Shown: positions 11,007 through 23,993, counted from the stretch's first letter. The stretch: DNA of 64,000 nt from Tetrahymena thermophila SB210 (GCF_000189635.1 NW_002476534.1:558001-622000); one strand, 5' to 3'. Notes: generated from the letters alone by a model not told the origin. Translations and numbers: made by a program.

Positions 11007-13370
11007 TCACTCTAATTGAACCTGCATGTTATCAATATTTAGATTTTCATAATTTAACTCTATAAGTCTTTTATCAATTTAAGAAAATTTTTGCTTTTCA
11101 AGTATATTTTAAAGAGCTTATAAGTTTTCGGATTGCTACTTTTTTTCATCAATTTTTTTTTGGTTATATTATTTGTATTCTTTTGTAAATTGATAAATAC
11201 TATTTATCAAAACTGTGCTTTCATAAATATTAGGTTTTTAAACATTTTATTAATTCGAATCTGTTTCTTATTGCTTCTGCTTGCCTGAAAGAATGGGTTT
11301 AGAAATATTATTAAATAGTTTGAGTTAATCTTCATCCAAAATAACTGATTTCAATTTATCTATTTCTTGTAATTTACTTATTATGTAAATTATATCTAAT
11401 TGCTTTTGAATTGATTTAATTCCATATTTCATTTTAGCTGCACTTTCATTTTTCATTTTTTTATTACAAAAAACCATCATAATATAGTGTTTTAAACTGA
11501 ACGAAAACTTCTGCTTTTTTTAAATGCGATTCTAAGGTTTTTACTATTCAATTGCATCTGTTTGTATTGTAATTGGATTTATATCCTAAAATTGACTTTC
11601 TACTAATTTATTGTTTTCTATTTCGTTAATTTTAATTTTAAAATTATTCTTTAAATATGGCTGTTACTCTGCGATAAAAGTATTTGTATTTTGGTAATTT
11701 TCTTAATCATTTTAGATTTTCTGATCAATTGATTATGGTGATTATGGTGAATATATAAAATTTGATATATCAACATCTTTTTTAAATTTAGCTTATGGAG
11801 AAAAATGAGGTCTATTTGCTTATTCCCCCAAAAAACTTGAATCATAATATGATGTTTTTTTATTATACCTGTGTTGAGGTGATTATAATTTTTATTACAA
11901 TCTTAACTTATTTCTATTTATAGATAACTGCTTTTAACTAATTACTGGACTAATTTATGATTGCTTTTCTTCATCAACGTCATCAAAATTATCAGCTTAG
12001 GCAGTTTTATTGAGTTCTAATTTTGGGGAAAATAAACCTCTTTAATCATCAAAATTTGAAAAAAAGTATGAATTTTTTTTTTTAAAACTTAATCGATTTA
12101 ATTTATGTTCTGAATCGTTTCCTAATTTATTTTTAACAGAAGAGGAATTTGCTAGATAAATTACAGGACTCATTTGAAATTAAGGTTCATCGTTTTCATC
12201 ACAATTTTAACTAATTTACTTATTGTAGTTTTTCTCATATTTCTATTTTGCTTTTTTTAAAAGTTTTGCATGATTCATAGATAATTTTTTTGGTTGCTCA
12301 TTTACAAAAATATTTTCTCCGAGGTCTTAATACATCTTTAGATTAATTATAGGGTTTACGATAAGAGATAAGCCAAAAGTCATCAATTTTAAGAACCCAA
12401 TAATTTGTGGTAATACATCTTATATTTTTTAATACCTTCTCTGCATTAAATTTTCCTTCTACTTTTAAATTCTTAATAAAATGCGCACAAGTGTTTGGTC
12501 ATCACCAAAGAATGTTGTTTCTTAATAATTTGTGTAAATAATGCTATGCTGTTCAACAATCTCACTGAATAATATCCCAACATCATCTTGAAGATATTAA
12601 TTGGTAAAATAGAGTTAAAATTCTTTTGGAAAACTTGAAGAAGTAGAAGTATATAAATTCATTCCTTAATGTTAGAATGGTTATTCGTAGTTATTAGGAT
12701 CTACTAAAAGATTAGTAAAATAAAAGCTTAAATACGTTTGTGAAAGCTGTTGGTTTATTATCTCTTTAGGTTAGCATATAGTATTGCTACTAGTGCTGTT
12801 CTGACATTTATCTATATAAACATAAATCTAAGCAAAGTTATCAGAGTCAAAATCACCTTCCATGTAGATATCCTAACCTTGACTAAAACAATACAAAAGA
12901 CTAACATCTAGTGAATCAAAATAATTATATGCAGAAGGTATTCCTACATCACCCATATCACATACCTTCATAGTCAGATTATATGGGACCAAAGTTATTA
13001 CAGGCTCACCTGTTTAGTTATTTATGGATGTCTGTTTTACTAACTAAACAGCTCTAAACTAAAATAGTGTTGGATCTAGAAAAAAAGTAGAATTAATGTT
13101 ATCCAACCCGAACATAAATATAAGATTGTCTCTTGTAACATTTATTCTTTTAGCTTATTAAACATAACGCTCAGTAGTAATAACTTGTGGATTCTATTTG
13201 TTAATAAGCTAGTTTCCAAAAAAATAGCATAACACTCCACAAAAAGCCCATATGATAAGAGTCATAATTCCTCCAAATAAAGTTCTGTAAACTTATTAGT
13301 TCTTATAGTAGATATTTATTGTTTTTCCAAAACTATCTATTTTTATCAAAAAACTCTTCGCTCCTTCCAT
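11007..13370 (-). CDS. ciliate-type two-span membrane protein, function unknown
   Basis: A single uninterrupted frame of 788 codons (787 residues) with TAA/TAG as glutamine. The N-terminus reads DSFGKTINIYYKNQQVYRT followed by LFGGIMTL and a hydrophobic segment (about 35-57). This FGGI-type motif before the first span is characteristic of a large transmembrane family that I know from Tetrahymena and Paramecium. An extracellular or lumenal region of about 260 residues follows, containing conserved-looking GDFDSDNFAQIYVYIDKC and several cysteines. The second span lies near residues 318-345 (QIIGFLKLMTFGLSLIV). The C-terminal half is hydrophilic, K/N/Q-rich and partly coiled-coil-like. ATG 13370 starts the protein just ahead of the conserved motif. 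The molecular function of the family is unknown to me. Confidence 0.8.
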
Positions 13371-14217
13371 TTATTTTTTTTTTTGTTCTATTTTACTTTC
13401 ACTTTTTTTACTTTTATTTATTAATATATTATGGATTTATTTTAATCTATATTATATTAAAATTAGTGTACCTATTGTTTACTTATTTTAATCAGATATT
13501 AATTAAACCCTTACGTATTAAAAACTAAAGGTAACTTAATCATCGTTTAACATTAATAATTAAAAATTAGCAATATTTTTATTTCTTATTTTAAAAGTAG
13601 ACATACTATTACTTAAGTTATACCAACCATCAGCTTTCAAAATGAAGAGCAAAAAAAATAAAAAGATAAATTAAAAATTTTATATAAAAACTTTGTTTAG
13701 AGTTAATTTTTTAGATATATATATGCTTAAAAAATCTTGAATTCATGAATATTTTTTAAATATACCATAAATTCTCACCAGCATAAAATTTTCACCATCT
13801 TTCTTACATATCGATCAATATTATTTAATAAGTAAATAATAAATACAAATTTAGGGGTTACAATTTGTAATCCCTCAAATTCCTTAATATGATATAGGTT
13901 AATATTTAAGTTTAAAAGCTTTGATTTTTTTGTTAAGATGAAGGATGGTTTGTGAGAAATTCATTTATTTAAGTAAATTTAATTTGTAATTTTCATTTAT
14001 TTAATAAGCTATTTATTAACTTACAAAAATAAATTTTATATTCATAAATATAAAAAAAATAATAAATCTATCTATCTATGTATGTATGTTTTAGGTTAAA
14101 TTATCCTATACAAAATATTAAATAATAAAAGATTTTATTTTCTGTTATTCAAATATTTAATATTTATTCATCCCTTTTTCACCACTATTTTATCATCAAT
14201 AATATATTTTAATTAAG
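13371..14217. other. AT-rich spacer
   Basis: This spacer lies between the start of the membrane-protein gene (13370) and the terminal exon of the LRR gene (14218). The ORF at 13319-13528 overlaps a real gene in antisense and is F/Y/L-only. Nothing else is supported. Confidence 0.6.
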
Positions 14218-17200
14218 TCAACTAATCTCTTTAATTTAAGGCACTTGATTAGTACTTTTAAATATTATGAATCACTCATTTAGTTATAACTTTTATATTA
14301 AATTAAAATAAAATCTAAAAAAATTAAATAGAAGAAAATTTTTTAATTAAAAATAATGTTTAAAATTAATAAAAAAAAATATTAGCAGAGTAAAAAAGAA
14401 AAAGAAAATAAATTTAATAAAAAGCTAATAAATAAATTAAAAGAGTTATATTATTTTAAATTAATATTTATAATTAAAAATATCACAATTCAAAACAAAT
14501 AAACTATTTTTACGCTAGGTCAAGTGCTAAACTTTAGAGATTAGTGCAATTTGCTAAAGCAGAAGCTAATGCTGAAGCACCTGTATCATCAATTTAATTT
14601 CCCCTTTTTAAATATTGAAGAGAAAATATATAATTAATTAGTTATTTAGAAGGAAAATATGAAGAAATAATATGAAATAATTAGAAATGAATTAATAAAT
14701 AAAAAAAATATTGAAAATAAAAAAGTGAGCTAAATTAACAAAAATATATTAAAAAAATACAAGTAAAATAAAAAGAAAAATAAATAAAATAAAAAGCCAA
14801 TAAAAAAATTAAAAGTGTTATATTGTTTTAAATTCCTTTTTAAAATAAAAATATCATAATCAAAAACAAATAAACTCTTCTTACATAAGATTAAGTTCCA
14901 AAATAGAGAGATTAGTGCAATTTGCTAAAACAGAACCTAATCCTAATACTCCTTAATTACCAATTCTATTTTTCCTTTTTAAATATTGAAGAAAAAATAT
15001 ATAATTAATTAATTAGTTATTTAGAAGGAAAAAATGAAGAAATAAATTGAAATAATAAGAAATGAATTAATAAATAATAAAAGCTAATATTGAAAATAAA
15101 AAATTGAGTTAAATTAAGAAAGATTTAAGAAAAAAGCACAAGTAAAATAAAAAGAAAAATAAATAAAATAAAAAACTAATAAACAAAGTAAAAGAGTTAT
15201 TTTATTTCAAATTCCTTTTTAAAACTAAAATATCACGATCCAATACAAATAAACTCTTTTTACGCAAGATTAAGTGCTAAAGTTTAAAGATTAGTGCAAT
15301 TTGCTAAAGCAGTACATAATCCTAATGCACCTTCATCACCAATTTAATTGAACCTTATTAAATATTGAAGAAAAAAAATATTATTAATTAGTTATTAGAA
15401 TGAAAAAATATAAAAAATGAATTAATAAATAATAAAAGCAAATGTTATAAATAAAAAAATGAGTTAAACTATGAAAGATATAATGAAAAAAACACAAGTA
15501 CAATAAAAAAGAAAAATAATTTAAATAAAAAGCTAATAAACAAAGAAAAGAATTATATTGTTTTAATTTAATTTTTATAACTAAAAATATCATAATCCAA
15601 AATAAATAAACTCTTTTTACTTAAGAGTAAGTACCAAATATGAGAGATTAGTCAAATTTGCTAAATTAGAACCTATGCCTTATGCACCTGTTGCATCAAT
15701 TTAATTTTCACTTTTTAAATATTGAAGAAATAATATATGATTAATTAGTAAGGAATAATATGAAATAATAAGAAATGAGTTAATAAATAAATAATAAAAA
15801 AGGAAAAAATGAAGAAAAAATATAAAATAATAATAATTGAATTAATAAATAAAAAATAAAAGCATATGTTGACAATAAAAAAGAGTTAAATTAAGAAAGA
15901 TAGAAGAAAAAAAATACAAGTACAATTTAAAAGAAAAAGAAAAATAAATTAAATTAAAAACTACTATACAAATTAAAAGTGTTATATTATTTTAAATACA
16001 TTTTTATTACTAAAAATTAAACAATCCATAACAAATAAACCGTTTTTACCCAAGATCAAGTACTAAATTTGAGATATTAGTGCAATTTGCTAAAGCAGAA
16101 CATAAGTTTAATGCACAAACTGCACCAATTGAAGTTTTACTTTTAAAATATTGAACAAAAAATATTTAATTAATAAGTTATTTAGAAGGAAAAAATGAAG
16201 AAAAAATATGAAATAATAAGAAATGAATTAACAAATAATTAAAGCAAATAAATGTAGGAAAAAAAAATTAAAATTAAAAAAGATATAAGAAAAAAAAACA
16301 CAATTAAAATAAAAAAGTAAAAGAAAAATAAATTAAATAAAAAGCTAATAAACAAATTAAAAGAGTTTTTACCAAAGATTAAGTTTCAAATTTTAGAGAT
16401 TAGTGCAATTTGCTAAAGCAGAACTTAAGTATTATATACCTTAATCACCAATTTAATTAAGCCTTTTTAAATATTGAAGAAAAAATAAAAAACCAATTAG
16501 CTATTTTGAAGATTGAAGAAAAGAAAAAATAAATAATTAATTAGTTAAAGAAATGAATTTATAAATATTATCACAACTCAAAACAAATAAACTGTTTTTA
16601 CCAAAGATTAAGTTCCAAATTTTAGAGATTAGTGCAATTTGCTAAAGCAGAACTTAAGTATTATATACCATAATCACCAATGTAATTAGACCTTTTTAAA
16701 TATTGAAGAAAAGTATATTATTAACTAGTTAAAGAAATGAATTTATGAATAATAAAAGCAAATTTTAAAAATAAAAAAAATGAGTTAAATTAAGAAAGAT
16801 AGAAGAAAAATAAAAAACACAAATAAAATAAGAAAGTAAAAGAAAAATTAATTAAATAAAAAGCTAATAAACAAATTAAAATAATTATTTTGTTTTAAAT
16901 TCACTTTTATAACAAAAAGTATCACAAATCAAAAAAAATAAACTGTTTTTACCAAAAATTAAGTTCCAAATTTTAGAGATTAGTGTAATTTGCTAAGGCA
17001 GAACTTAAGTATTGTATACCTTAATCACCAATTTAATTACACCTTTTTAAATATTGAAGAAAAGTATATTATTATCTTGTTAAAGAAATGAATTTATGAA
17101 CAATAAAAACAAATTTTAAAAATAAAAAAAATGAGTTAAATTAAGAAAGATAGAAGAAAAATAAAAAACACAAGTAAAATAAAAATAAATTAAATAGAAA

Positions 17201-18082
17201 GCTAATAAATAAATTAAAATAATTATATTGTTTTAAATTCATTTTTTTTAACTAAAAGTATCACAATCAAAAACAATTAAACTGTTTTTACCTAAGATTA
17301 AGTGTCAAATTTTAGAGATTAGTGTAATTTGCTAAAGCAGAACTTAAGTATTATATACCTTAATCACCAATTTAATTAGACCTTTTTAAATATTGAAGAA
17401 AAGTATATTATTAACTAGTTAAAGAAATGAATTTATAAATAATAAAAGCAAATTTTAAAAATAAAAAAAATGAGTTAAATTAAGAAAGATAGAAGAAAAA
17501 TAAAAAACACAAATAAAATAAGAAAGTAAAAGAAAAATTAATTAAATAAAAAGCTAATAAACTAATTAAAATAATTAAATTATTTTAAATTCATTTTTTT
17601 TAACTAAAAGTATCACAATCCAAAACAAATAAACTGTTTTTACTCAAGATCAAGTGTCAAATTTTAGAGATTAGTGTAATTTGCTAAGGCAGAACTTATG
17701 TCTTATGTACCTTAATCACCAATTTAATTACATCTTTTTAAATATTGAAGAAAAGTATATTATTATCTTGTTAAATAATGAATTTATTAATAATAAAAGC
17801 AAATTTTAAAAATAAAAAAATGAGTTAAATTAAGAAAGATAGAAGAAAAGTAAAAAACACTAGTAAAATAAAAAAGTAAAAGAAAAATAAATTAAATAAA
17901 AAGCTAATAAACAAATTAAAATAATTATATTGTTTTAAATTCATTTTTATAACTTAAAGTATCACAATCAAAAACAAATAAACTATTTTTACCTAAGACT
18001 AAGTGTCAAATTTTATAGATTAGTGTAATTTGCTAATGCAGAACTTTAGTCTTTTGAACCTTAATCACCAATTTAACTCTAC
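14218..18082 (-). CDS. leucine-rich-repeat protein built from 11 duplicated exons (5' end not found)
   Basis: On the minus strand eleven exons of exactly 90 nt each encode one 30-residue leucine-rich repeat of the form xxNQIGDQGaxxLssALANCTNLxnLxLxL. Exons (high-low): 18082-17993, 17733-17644, 17381-17292, 17042-16953, 16691-16602, 16462-16373, 16139-16050, 15710-15621, 15353-15264, 14974-14885, 14603-14514. Each is bounded by ...AAAAG before and GTAA(A/G)AA after, and all joins are phase 2, so any number of units keeps the frame. No unit contains TGA. A 37-nt last exon (14254-14218) gives TNQVPQIKEIS and a TGA. The repeat resembles the ribonuclease-inhibitor-like LRRs common in Tetrahymena, which bind proteins. 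The four units nearest the N-terminus carry ANYTNL where most others carry ANCTNL. The first exon and start codon lie upstream of 18082 and were not identified, so the gene may be incomplete or a relic. Confidence 0.75.
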
Positions 18083-18400
18083 CTTTTAAAATATTGAAGA
18101 AAAAATATATAATTAAATAGTTATTTAGAAGGAAAAAATGATGAAAAAATATGAAATAATAAGAAATAAATAAATAATAAAAGCAAATGTTGAAAATAAA
18201 AAAATGAGTACAATTAAGAAATTGAAGAAGAAAAAAAAGTACAATAAAAAACAAAAATAAACAAAATAAAAAGCATTTCAACAAATTAAAAGGGTTTTTT
18301 GCTTTAAATTAATTGATTTTAGGAAATAAAATATCACAATCCAAAACAAAATAATTGTTTTTATCAATTACAAGTTTTAGAAGGAAAAAATCAATAAAAA
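14380..18400. repeat. tandem array of ~350-bp exon-plus-intron units
   Basis: A degenerate tandem repeat with unit starts (by exon low end) at 14514, 14885, 15264, 15621, 16050, 16373, 16602, 16953, 17292, 17644 and 17993. Spacings are 371, 379, 357, 429, 323, 229, 351, 339, 352 and 349 bp. The 90-nt core is an LRR exon; the rest is intron. Shared intron words include the plus-strand strings gagttaaattaagaaagat and aagctaataaacaaatta. The higher-coordinate units are more alike than the lower ones, suggesting more recent duplication there. A further unit without its exon core is visible at about 18290-18400. Confidence 0.9.
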
Positions 18401-19595
18401 ATAAAGTAATGAATTTAAAATTTAAAGTAAAAATTAAGTTTTAAAAACGAAAAAAAATTTGCATTTTTAAAATGAATGAACATAAGTGATAATTTGTATT
18501 GGTAAAATAAATTTTAAATAAACTGAAAGTTAAATAAATAGTTTGAAAATATTAATAATAAAAATAATAAATTTATAAATTAACTATACATATTAATATT
18601 GAGAGCCGCCTAGTCAGATTAAATTGAAGAATTTAAAAACTTTTAATATTAGTAAATATAAATTTAAAGTATTTTGATAAAAAAAATAAATAATTACTTC
18701 TTTTAATTCGCTGTAGTATTTAATCTATTATATCATTTATTTTTTTGATAAAAAATATTGAATAGCAATTTATGGAAATTTAATTAATAAACAGTGGATA
18801 AAAGGAACATATAAATTATATGATTTTATAAATTTGCTTTTCATCAAAGAAATCACATAAAATTTAGGATAAAATTCATTATTAAATCTTAATATTTCTT
18901 TTTAAAATGCGTACTTTAAAATATAGTTGGAACCATAGATTTGATATAAAAGATAATTAGAATGTTAACTCATTGTAATAAAATAATTTGCCTAATAATT
19001 TGCAAATTTAGCTTTTTTGGAAATTATTCGACTATTAAATAATCAATATTTTCTTTTAAAATAATTAAGCATATAATATATAAAATAAAAAATTTAATAT
19101 ATGGAATTTATTAATAATAAAGAAACATAAAATAAATATTTTATAATAAAAATTAAAATAAAATTAATTAATTTATCTAATGAATAGCAAATCCATAAAT
19201 TAAATTCTTAGTTCATCACATCCATAAGAATTTAATACTGGAAGTGTTATATAAAAGCAGTTTTTTATGTTATCTAATAAATATATAATTTGTGGTCTTA
19301 AGTAGTAAATTAATTTAGAATATATGGTTATAATTAAAAGCAATAAAAAATAATAAAGTTGGATTGTGCTTTTTTTCTTAATAGAAATTACATATTTATC
19401 ATTTATTTAATATTTTTATACAAAAGTTTTGTAATTTTTAATTCAAATTTAAGAGAAGATAAATATTTTTGAAAACAATTTTAATTATCAATAAAAAACA
19501 AATTTTTTATTATTAGTTTGAAATAATTTTTTTTAGTTTATAAATGAATTTGCTTTAGATTAATTTGAGTAAAATAACTTTTATTTTTAAATAAT
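18083..19595. other. spacer upstream of LRR array; one degenerate unit and one repeat copy
   Basis: It should contain the 5' exon(s) of the LRR gene, but no convincing one was found. A minus-strand ciliate-code ORF (18973-18614, 119 codons) exists, but its composition is F/I/K/L/N/Y-rich and it offers no phase-2 donor. About 18290-18400 is an LRR unit lacking its exon, and 19045-19239 is a dispersed repeat. Confidence 0.5.
19045..19239. repeat. dispersed repeat, copy 1
   Basis: It matches 25377-25544 in the same orientation, from aatattttcttttaaaataa through an AT-rich middle with small indels to cacatccataagaatttaat. No coding content is evident. It may be an old mobile-element fragment or a duplicated spacer. 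Confidence 0.7.
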
Positions 19596-22193
19596 TCAAA
19601 TTTTGAGAATATCTTTATAAAAATTGCTATTTCTTGAATTAGTTAACAATGAAGAAGTCGAAAAACTTCTTTGTTTATTTTATTAATTTTCATAAGGTAT
19701 TATGTTTCTGTTTTCATCATCATTATACATTGAAATTCTTGTGCTCTTTATAAAAATTTAAAATTAAATAACTTTTAATTAAATTAATTTATTTACAAAT
19801 TAGTTGATTGAATATCCATTAAAATTTCTTAAATCGGTTGATTATTTTGTTAGGAATTTACGTTCTCTATGCAAGCGAGCTAATAAACAAATAAAAATAG
19901 AATACATTAAAATAAATATGAATCTAGTTTAATGTAAAATAAATATACCTTTGTATAGAATCTTTTTACCTTCATCTATGTCTGATTAAATAGGTTAATG
20001 GGAGAATTCAAGTTATTGAAGATTGAATTTTTCAACAATTAAATCGTAGATATCAAAAAAATTAAATAGAGTAAAAATGATAAGGACTACAGGAAAGAAA
20101 ACTGCTGAAAAAGATCCAAAAACACTTGTGTCGAATTTACCAATAACTTATTCGCAGCTAGTGTTTTATATTCTCATCATTTATAAGAAATTATAACACA
20201 ATGGAGCACTCACTCTCGAAAAATTTCTTAAATAAAATATAAAAGTTTAAATAAATACATTTTTGAAAATTGTATTACATAGAGCCAAAAAGGAGAGATG
20301 GTGCATCAGTGTTGTGGTGTTTAAAGAAACAATAAAACCCAGAAAATTATATATGGAAGAGCCCATAATAAGAGCAAAATGAAATGTATAAAAGAGGGAT
20401 TAAGATTAGGATTTATGTTTTGAAATATTCATCGCTTTAACTAAATATTTTGAAAATGCTAATATCTAAATCTAAGAACATTGATAATTCTCCATAAATT
20501 ATTATCAAACTAAAAATGCTAAAAATAACTCCTAGAACTAGTTTTAAGATAGATTTTATCTAATTTTAATTAATATTTATTTAATTTAATTTAAAAAAGT
20601 TAACTAGCTCAATAAGATATTACCTTAACATACCAAAACCATTAAATTTTATCAAGAATATCCCCAACATAGCCACTTCTTTCTACCCAAAATGTGCTTC
20701 TAATTTTATAGTGAATAGAAAACTAATTTTCGAGGATATCTTCAACTAAGAAAGCGTTATCCAGTAAAATCTACCACTTAGTTTCTGCTCTCAAATAATC
20801 TGCAATACTTTTTTTAACCTATCTATTTAATGAAACTATTTTATTCATATTGATATCAGTAAGATCTCTGCTTAAATCTTCTAAATTAGTGTATCTCAAG
20901 TCCTTAATTACATCATTCATAATTTACGGATTTACCTAAATTTATTTGTTATTTCAATTTATTTATTTATTTATCATGCACTTTTTAAACTAAAATGATT
21001 AATTAAAAATGTGCAATTAATTTTATAAAGTAAAATGATTAATTTGAAGTATTTTATTGCTTACTTCTTCCAAGATTTTAGTGCAATATTATCCTACATG
21101 TTTATCAGAATACTATTCTTTCATTAAATAAACTATCTTTATCAATCTCTCCATTTAATATTTTGCATTCACTTTAGTTTACTCTGATTTCTTTGCTATA
21201 CCCTAATAGTACCTAATTATTTAAATGTAAATTAGATATAACATAAAAAATAGTTCTATCTATTTATTAAACAAAGCTCTTATTGTTTTAAGCTAAATCT
21301 AAATTACTTTAAATTGAGCTCTTGAGTTCTTTCATTAATATACTTTTTAGGTATCGCTACCAGTCCATGTCCCATCAATAAAATAACTAAAAATGTACCA
21401 CTGTTAATTATTTTTTGAAATATAATCAAAATTTTTTATGTGAAACAATAGCGATTTTTTATATTTACAAGCAATTTGATAGCCCTGCAAAAAACTCCAT
21501 CATAGCCGACCTTATTATATTAAAAAGATGATTAATTATCTAAATTGGTTTTCAAATGCTTACATTGTCATTTTACCATAGTAAGATAAGTAAATCATAA
21601 ACAACCCACCAAGTAGAACAAATATACCATACAATAGTGCGTTATTATAAAGGGATCTTTTTAGCTTATCTTTAATAGTAAATTCACCTGCGTCTTCAAA
21701 TTCTTGCAATATCGGTAAGATAAACCTTTTAATATATTTTATTAGTTTGAAAGTTAATAGCAATCGTATTTACCATATCAACAAAAAGTTAATCCAATAA
21801 ATAACTGACCAAGTAAGTTCTATATACTTAATTTCGTATGTATCTAAAAGCTTAGGATCTAAATTATGCCTCTTTAACGAAAGATTATGCTAAGTCTATT
21901 AAATTTTAAAATAAATTGCTATTGCTTTAAGTAATTTTTTATTCGATTGCTAAAAAAGTTCGATGAGTTTCAAGCTATCATCTTTAATAAATAAAATGTT
22001 TCAATTTCTAAAAAACGATTTTTACATAATAAATATCAAGAGGAAGAACAAATACAAACCCAAATGAAATAACCCATGAAATATAGGTAATGATTTTGAC
22101 ATAATAGGGAACCTTTTTGGAACTGTATTCGTAAACTAAATATGCTATAAAAATCAAGTATATAGTGCATTCAACTACGCTAAATATCCTCAT
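19596..22193 (-). CDS. LMBR1-domain multi-pass membrane protein (LMBRD2-like)
   Basis: This is a polytopic membrane protein of the LMBR1 family. LMBRD2 in animals has been linked to receptor signalling; its role here is unknown. Ten exons (high-low): 22193-22026, 21949-21564, 21510-21469, 21400-21308, 21212-21065, 20935-20624, 20559-20279, 20226-19949, 19879-19797 and 19745-19596. The joined frame closes exactly at 646 residues, close to LMBRD2 length (about 700). Conserved segments align in order: LPLDIYY after the first span, RFILPILQEFEDAGEFTI, LVILLMGHGLVAIPKKY, ETKWQILLDNAFLVED, a Trp-rich stretch (IQWFWYV), FKHHNTDAPSLLFGSM and SAPLCYNFL. Splice sites were chosen because they restore these alignments without gaps. 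The last intron (19796-19746, 51 bp) is a multiple of three and less certain. The C-terminal tail is S/N/R-rich and cytosolic by analogy. Confidence 0.9.
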
Positions 22194-23301
22194 TAATCTA
22201 AATTATAATTATGGATTCTCTTTAGTTCCTTAAAATATTAATTTTTCTTTTTTTAAATAATATAAAAATATCACCAATCTTTTTTTTCAAAAAAAAATTT
22301 TGATAATTAATTATTAATATCTAAAGACTCTCTATTTTCTTTTTACTTCCTAAAATGCACAATTCCTACTGATTTTTTAACAAATATGTGTACATTTTTC
22401 GTTGATTCAGAATTTAATATCTAAGAAAAGATAAATAAATATTTATAATTACTAACTCTTTATTTTATTAAATCTGAGTAGTTAGTTATTCGTTCCCGAT
22501 TATTCTCCATTGTCTTATTTTTTTGGTGGGAGTTGATTATTTCAAAATATTATGTATTTACTTACTACAGATTGGGAAAAAAAATGGTACTTTTCTCTAT
22601 TGTTTAAGTAAATATGCAGAGAAAAATTAACTAATCGAAAGTTAAAATTTTATAGCATTGATAATAAAGCAAGATAGTAATTATCCATGATATTCTAATT
22701 TAAATTAAAAAATGTAAATTTTTAAAAAATCAAATTTTTTAAGATTCGATAGAAAAATGAATAACGAGAATATTTTTTTAATTAATTAAAAACGTATTTT
22801 TTAATTTAAATATTTAATTACTAAAAATTGGAAATTAAATGAAAATATCTACAAAAAATTTTTAAAATGAAAACTAATTAAACAAATAAATTTTTAATTT
22901 TGAAAAATTCTACATTTTTTTTTAAGTAAATATTTTTCAAAATTATAATTTAGCTAAATTTTTGTGTACTAGAGTTAATTAATATTATTAAACCTATATG
23001 ATTTAATTAGAGAGGTAACTTAGATTATTTAATATTTTAGTAAAACTAATGATTTAAATGATGGGCTTTAAAAATATTATATCAAAACCTATGTAAGTAA
23101 CAAATCAAATAAAAAAAACAAATCTAGTATTTCAAGTATTTAAAATAAAAAGATCACATTATTAATGGCACTAAATGTATGAGATAGATTATGATGAATA
23201 AATATGTATAAATTAAATAAATAATTTTAGTTAATAATAAATGAACTACAATTATTTTAATAAAGCTGAAAGCCTTTACAAAATATATAAACTAAGATAT
23301 A
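22194..23301. other. AT-rich spacer upstream of LMBR1-domain gene
   Basis: No supported gene; long A/T runs throughout. It presumably contains the promoter for the gene starting at 22193 and the 3' flank of the DOMON gene. Confidence 0.6.
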
Positions 23302-23993
23302 TCACATGATTACATAGAAAATAATAGTGAAAACTATAGTGAAAATTGCAGTTAATTTAGAGCCTGCACCATCTTAATCACCAAGCTATTCATCACTATA
23401 TTTAATGTCTTCATACTCCCAAAAGAATTTATGTTTTTAGGTGAAAGACATTTCATTACCAATAGCAAAAAGAGTATCGTATCTTTTACCATTTATTAAT
23501 TAGTAATCCTTATTGTCAGATGTAGTGAGTGTTCTCTAAATTGTTATATCCCAAGAACCATTTTAGAAACCGCCTGTCACTAGAGTCCAGTCTTAAGTAC
23601 CTCCTTAGGCAACATCCAAAAGAGGAGCTACTCCTCTGACAGTAGAGAATCTATTTTTATTAGTAATCAATAAGTTTCATCTTAAAATTAACTAAATTTA
23701 TTACCTGTCTTCAACTTTTAAAGTTCCATCGTTTCTTACCACAACAATATCAGAGTTTATCATTGAATCTCCCCATCCTATTTAATAATAAATATATCAT
23801 TTTAGATTTAAAACAATATTTATCGCTTACCAAATGCAACCCAACCATTATTGTTTGCTTAGATTTAGACTTGCAAAACATTATTTGTAATGGTATAAGT
23901 GACAGTGTGGGGTCCAAAAAGAATTCTGTTGGGTGACCCAGCAATAGATGCTGCGACTAATAAGCCTAATATGCAGAAAAGTTATTTAATCAT
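23302..23993 (-). CDS. DOMON-domain secreted or surface protein
   Basis: Exons (high-low) 23993-23831, 23777-23705 and 23650-23302; the introns (53 and 54 bp) are GT..AG and the total is 194 residues. An N-terminal signal peptide (MIKQLFCILGLLVAASIAG) is followed by a DOMON-like beta-sandwich: TVTYTITNNVLQVQIQA, NNGWVAFGWG, MINSDIVVVRNDG, then a Cys-poor WTLVTGGFQNGSWDITIQR segment and LFAIGN. DOMON domains bind heme or sugar ligands in extracellular redox proteins; the NGWVAFG(W)G motif is the usual hallmark. The protein ends in a hydrophobic segment (KLTAIFTIVFTIIFYVIM), either a transmembrane anchor or a GPI-attachment signal. No reductase or cytochrome b561 domain is fused. The ligand cannot be stated. 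Start ATG 23993 opens the signal peptide. Confidence 0.85.

Noticed and set aside
13319-13528. Plus-strand ORF of 69 codons
   Set aside because: It overlaps the start of a well-supported minus-strand gene and is almost entirely F/L/I/Y.
15384-15593. Minus-strand ORF within the tandem array
   Set aside because: It lies in intron sequence of the LRR unit; the coding part of the unit is the 90-nt exon only.
18033-18284. Minus-strand ORF ending in an LRR exon
   Set aside because: It reads intron into exon in the wrong frame; the correct frame for the exon is set by the other ten units.
18614-18973. Minus-strand ciliate-code ORF of 119 codons as first exon of the LRR gene
   Set aside because: Composition is that of random AT-rich DNA and it has no donor in the required phase 2. 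With TGA as the only stop, ORFs of this length arise by chance.
23750-23944. 64-residue ORF with standard-code start
   Set aside because: It is an out-of-frame shadow of the DOMON gene's first exon and intron.
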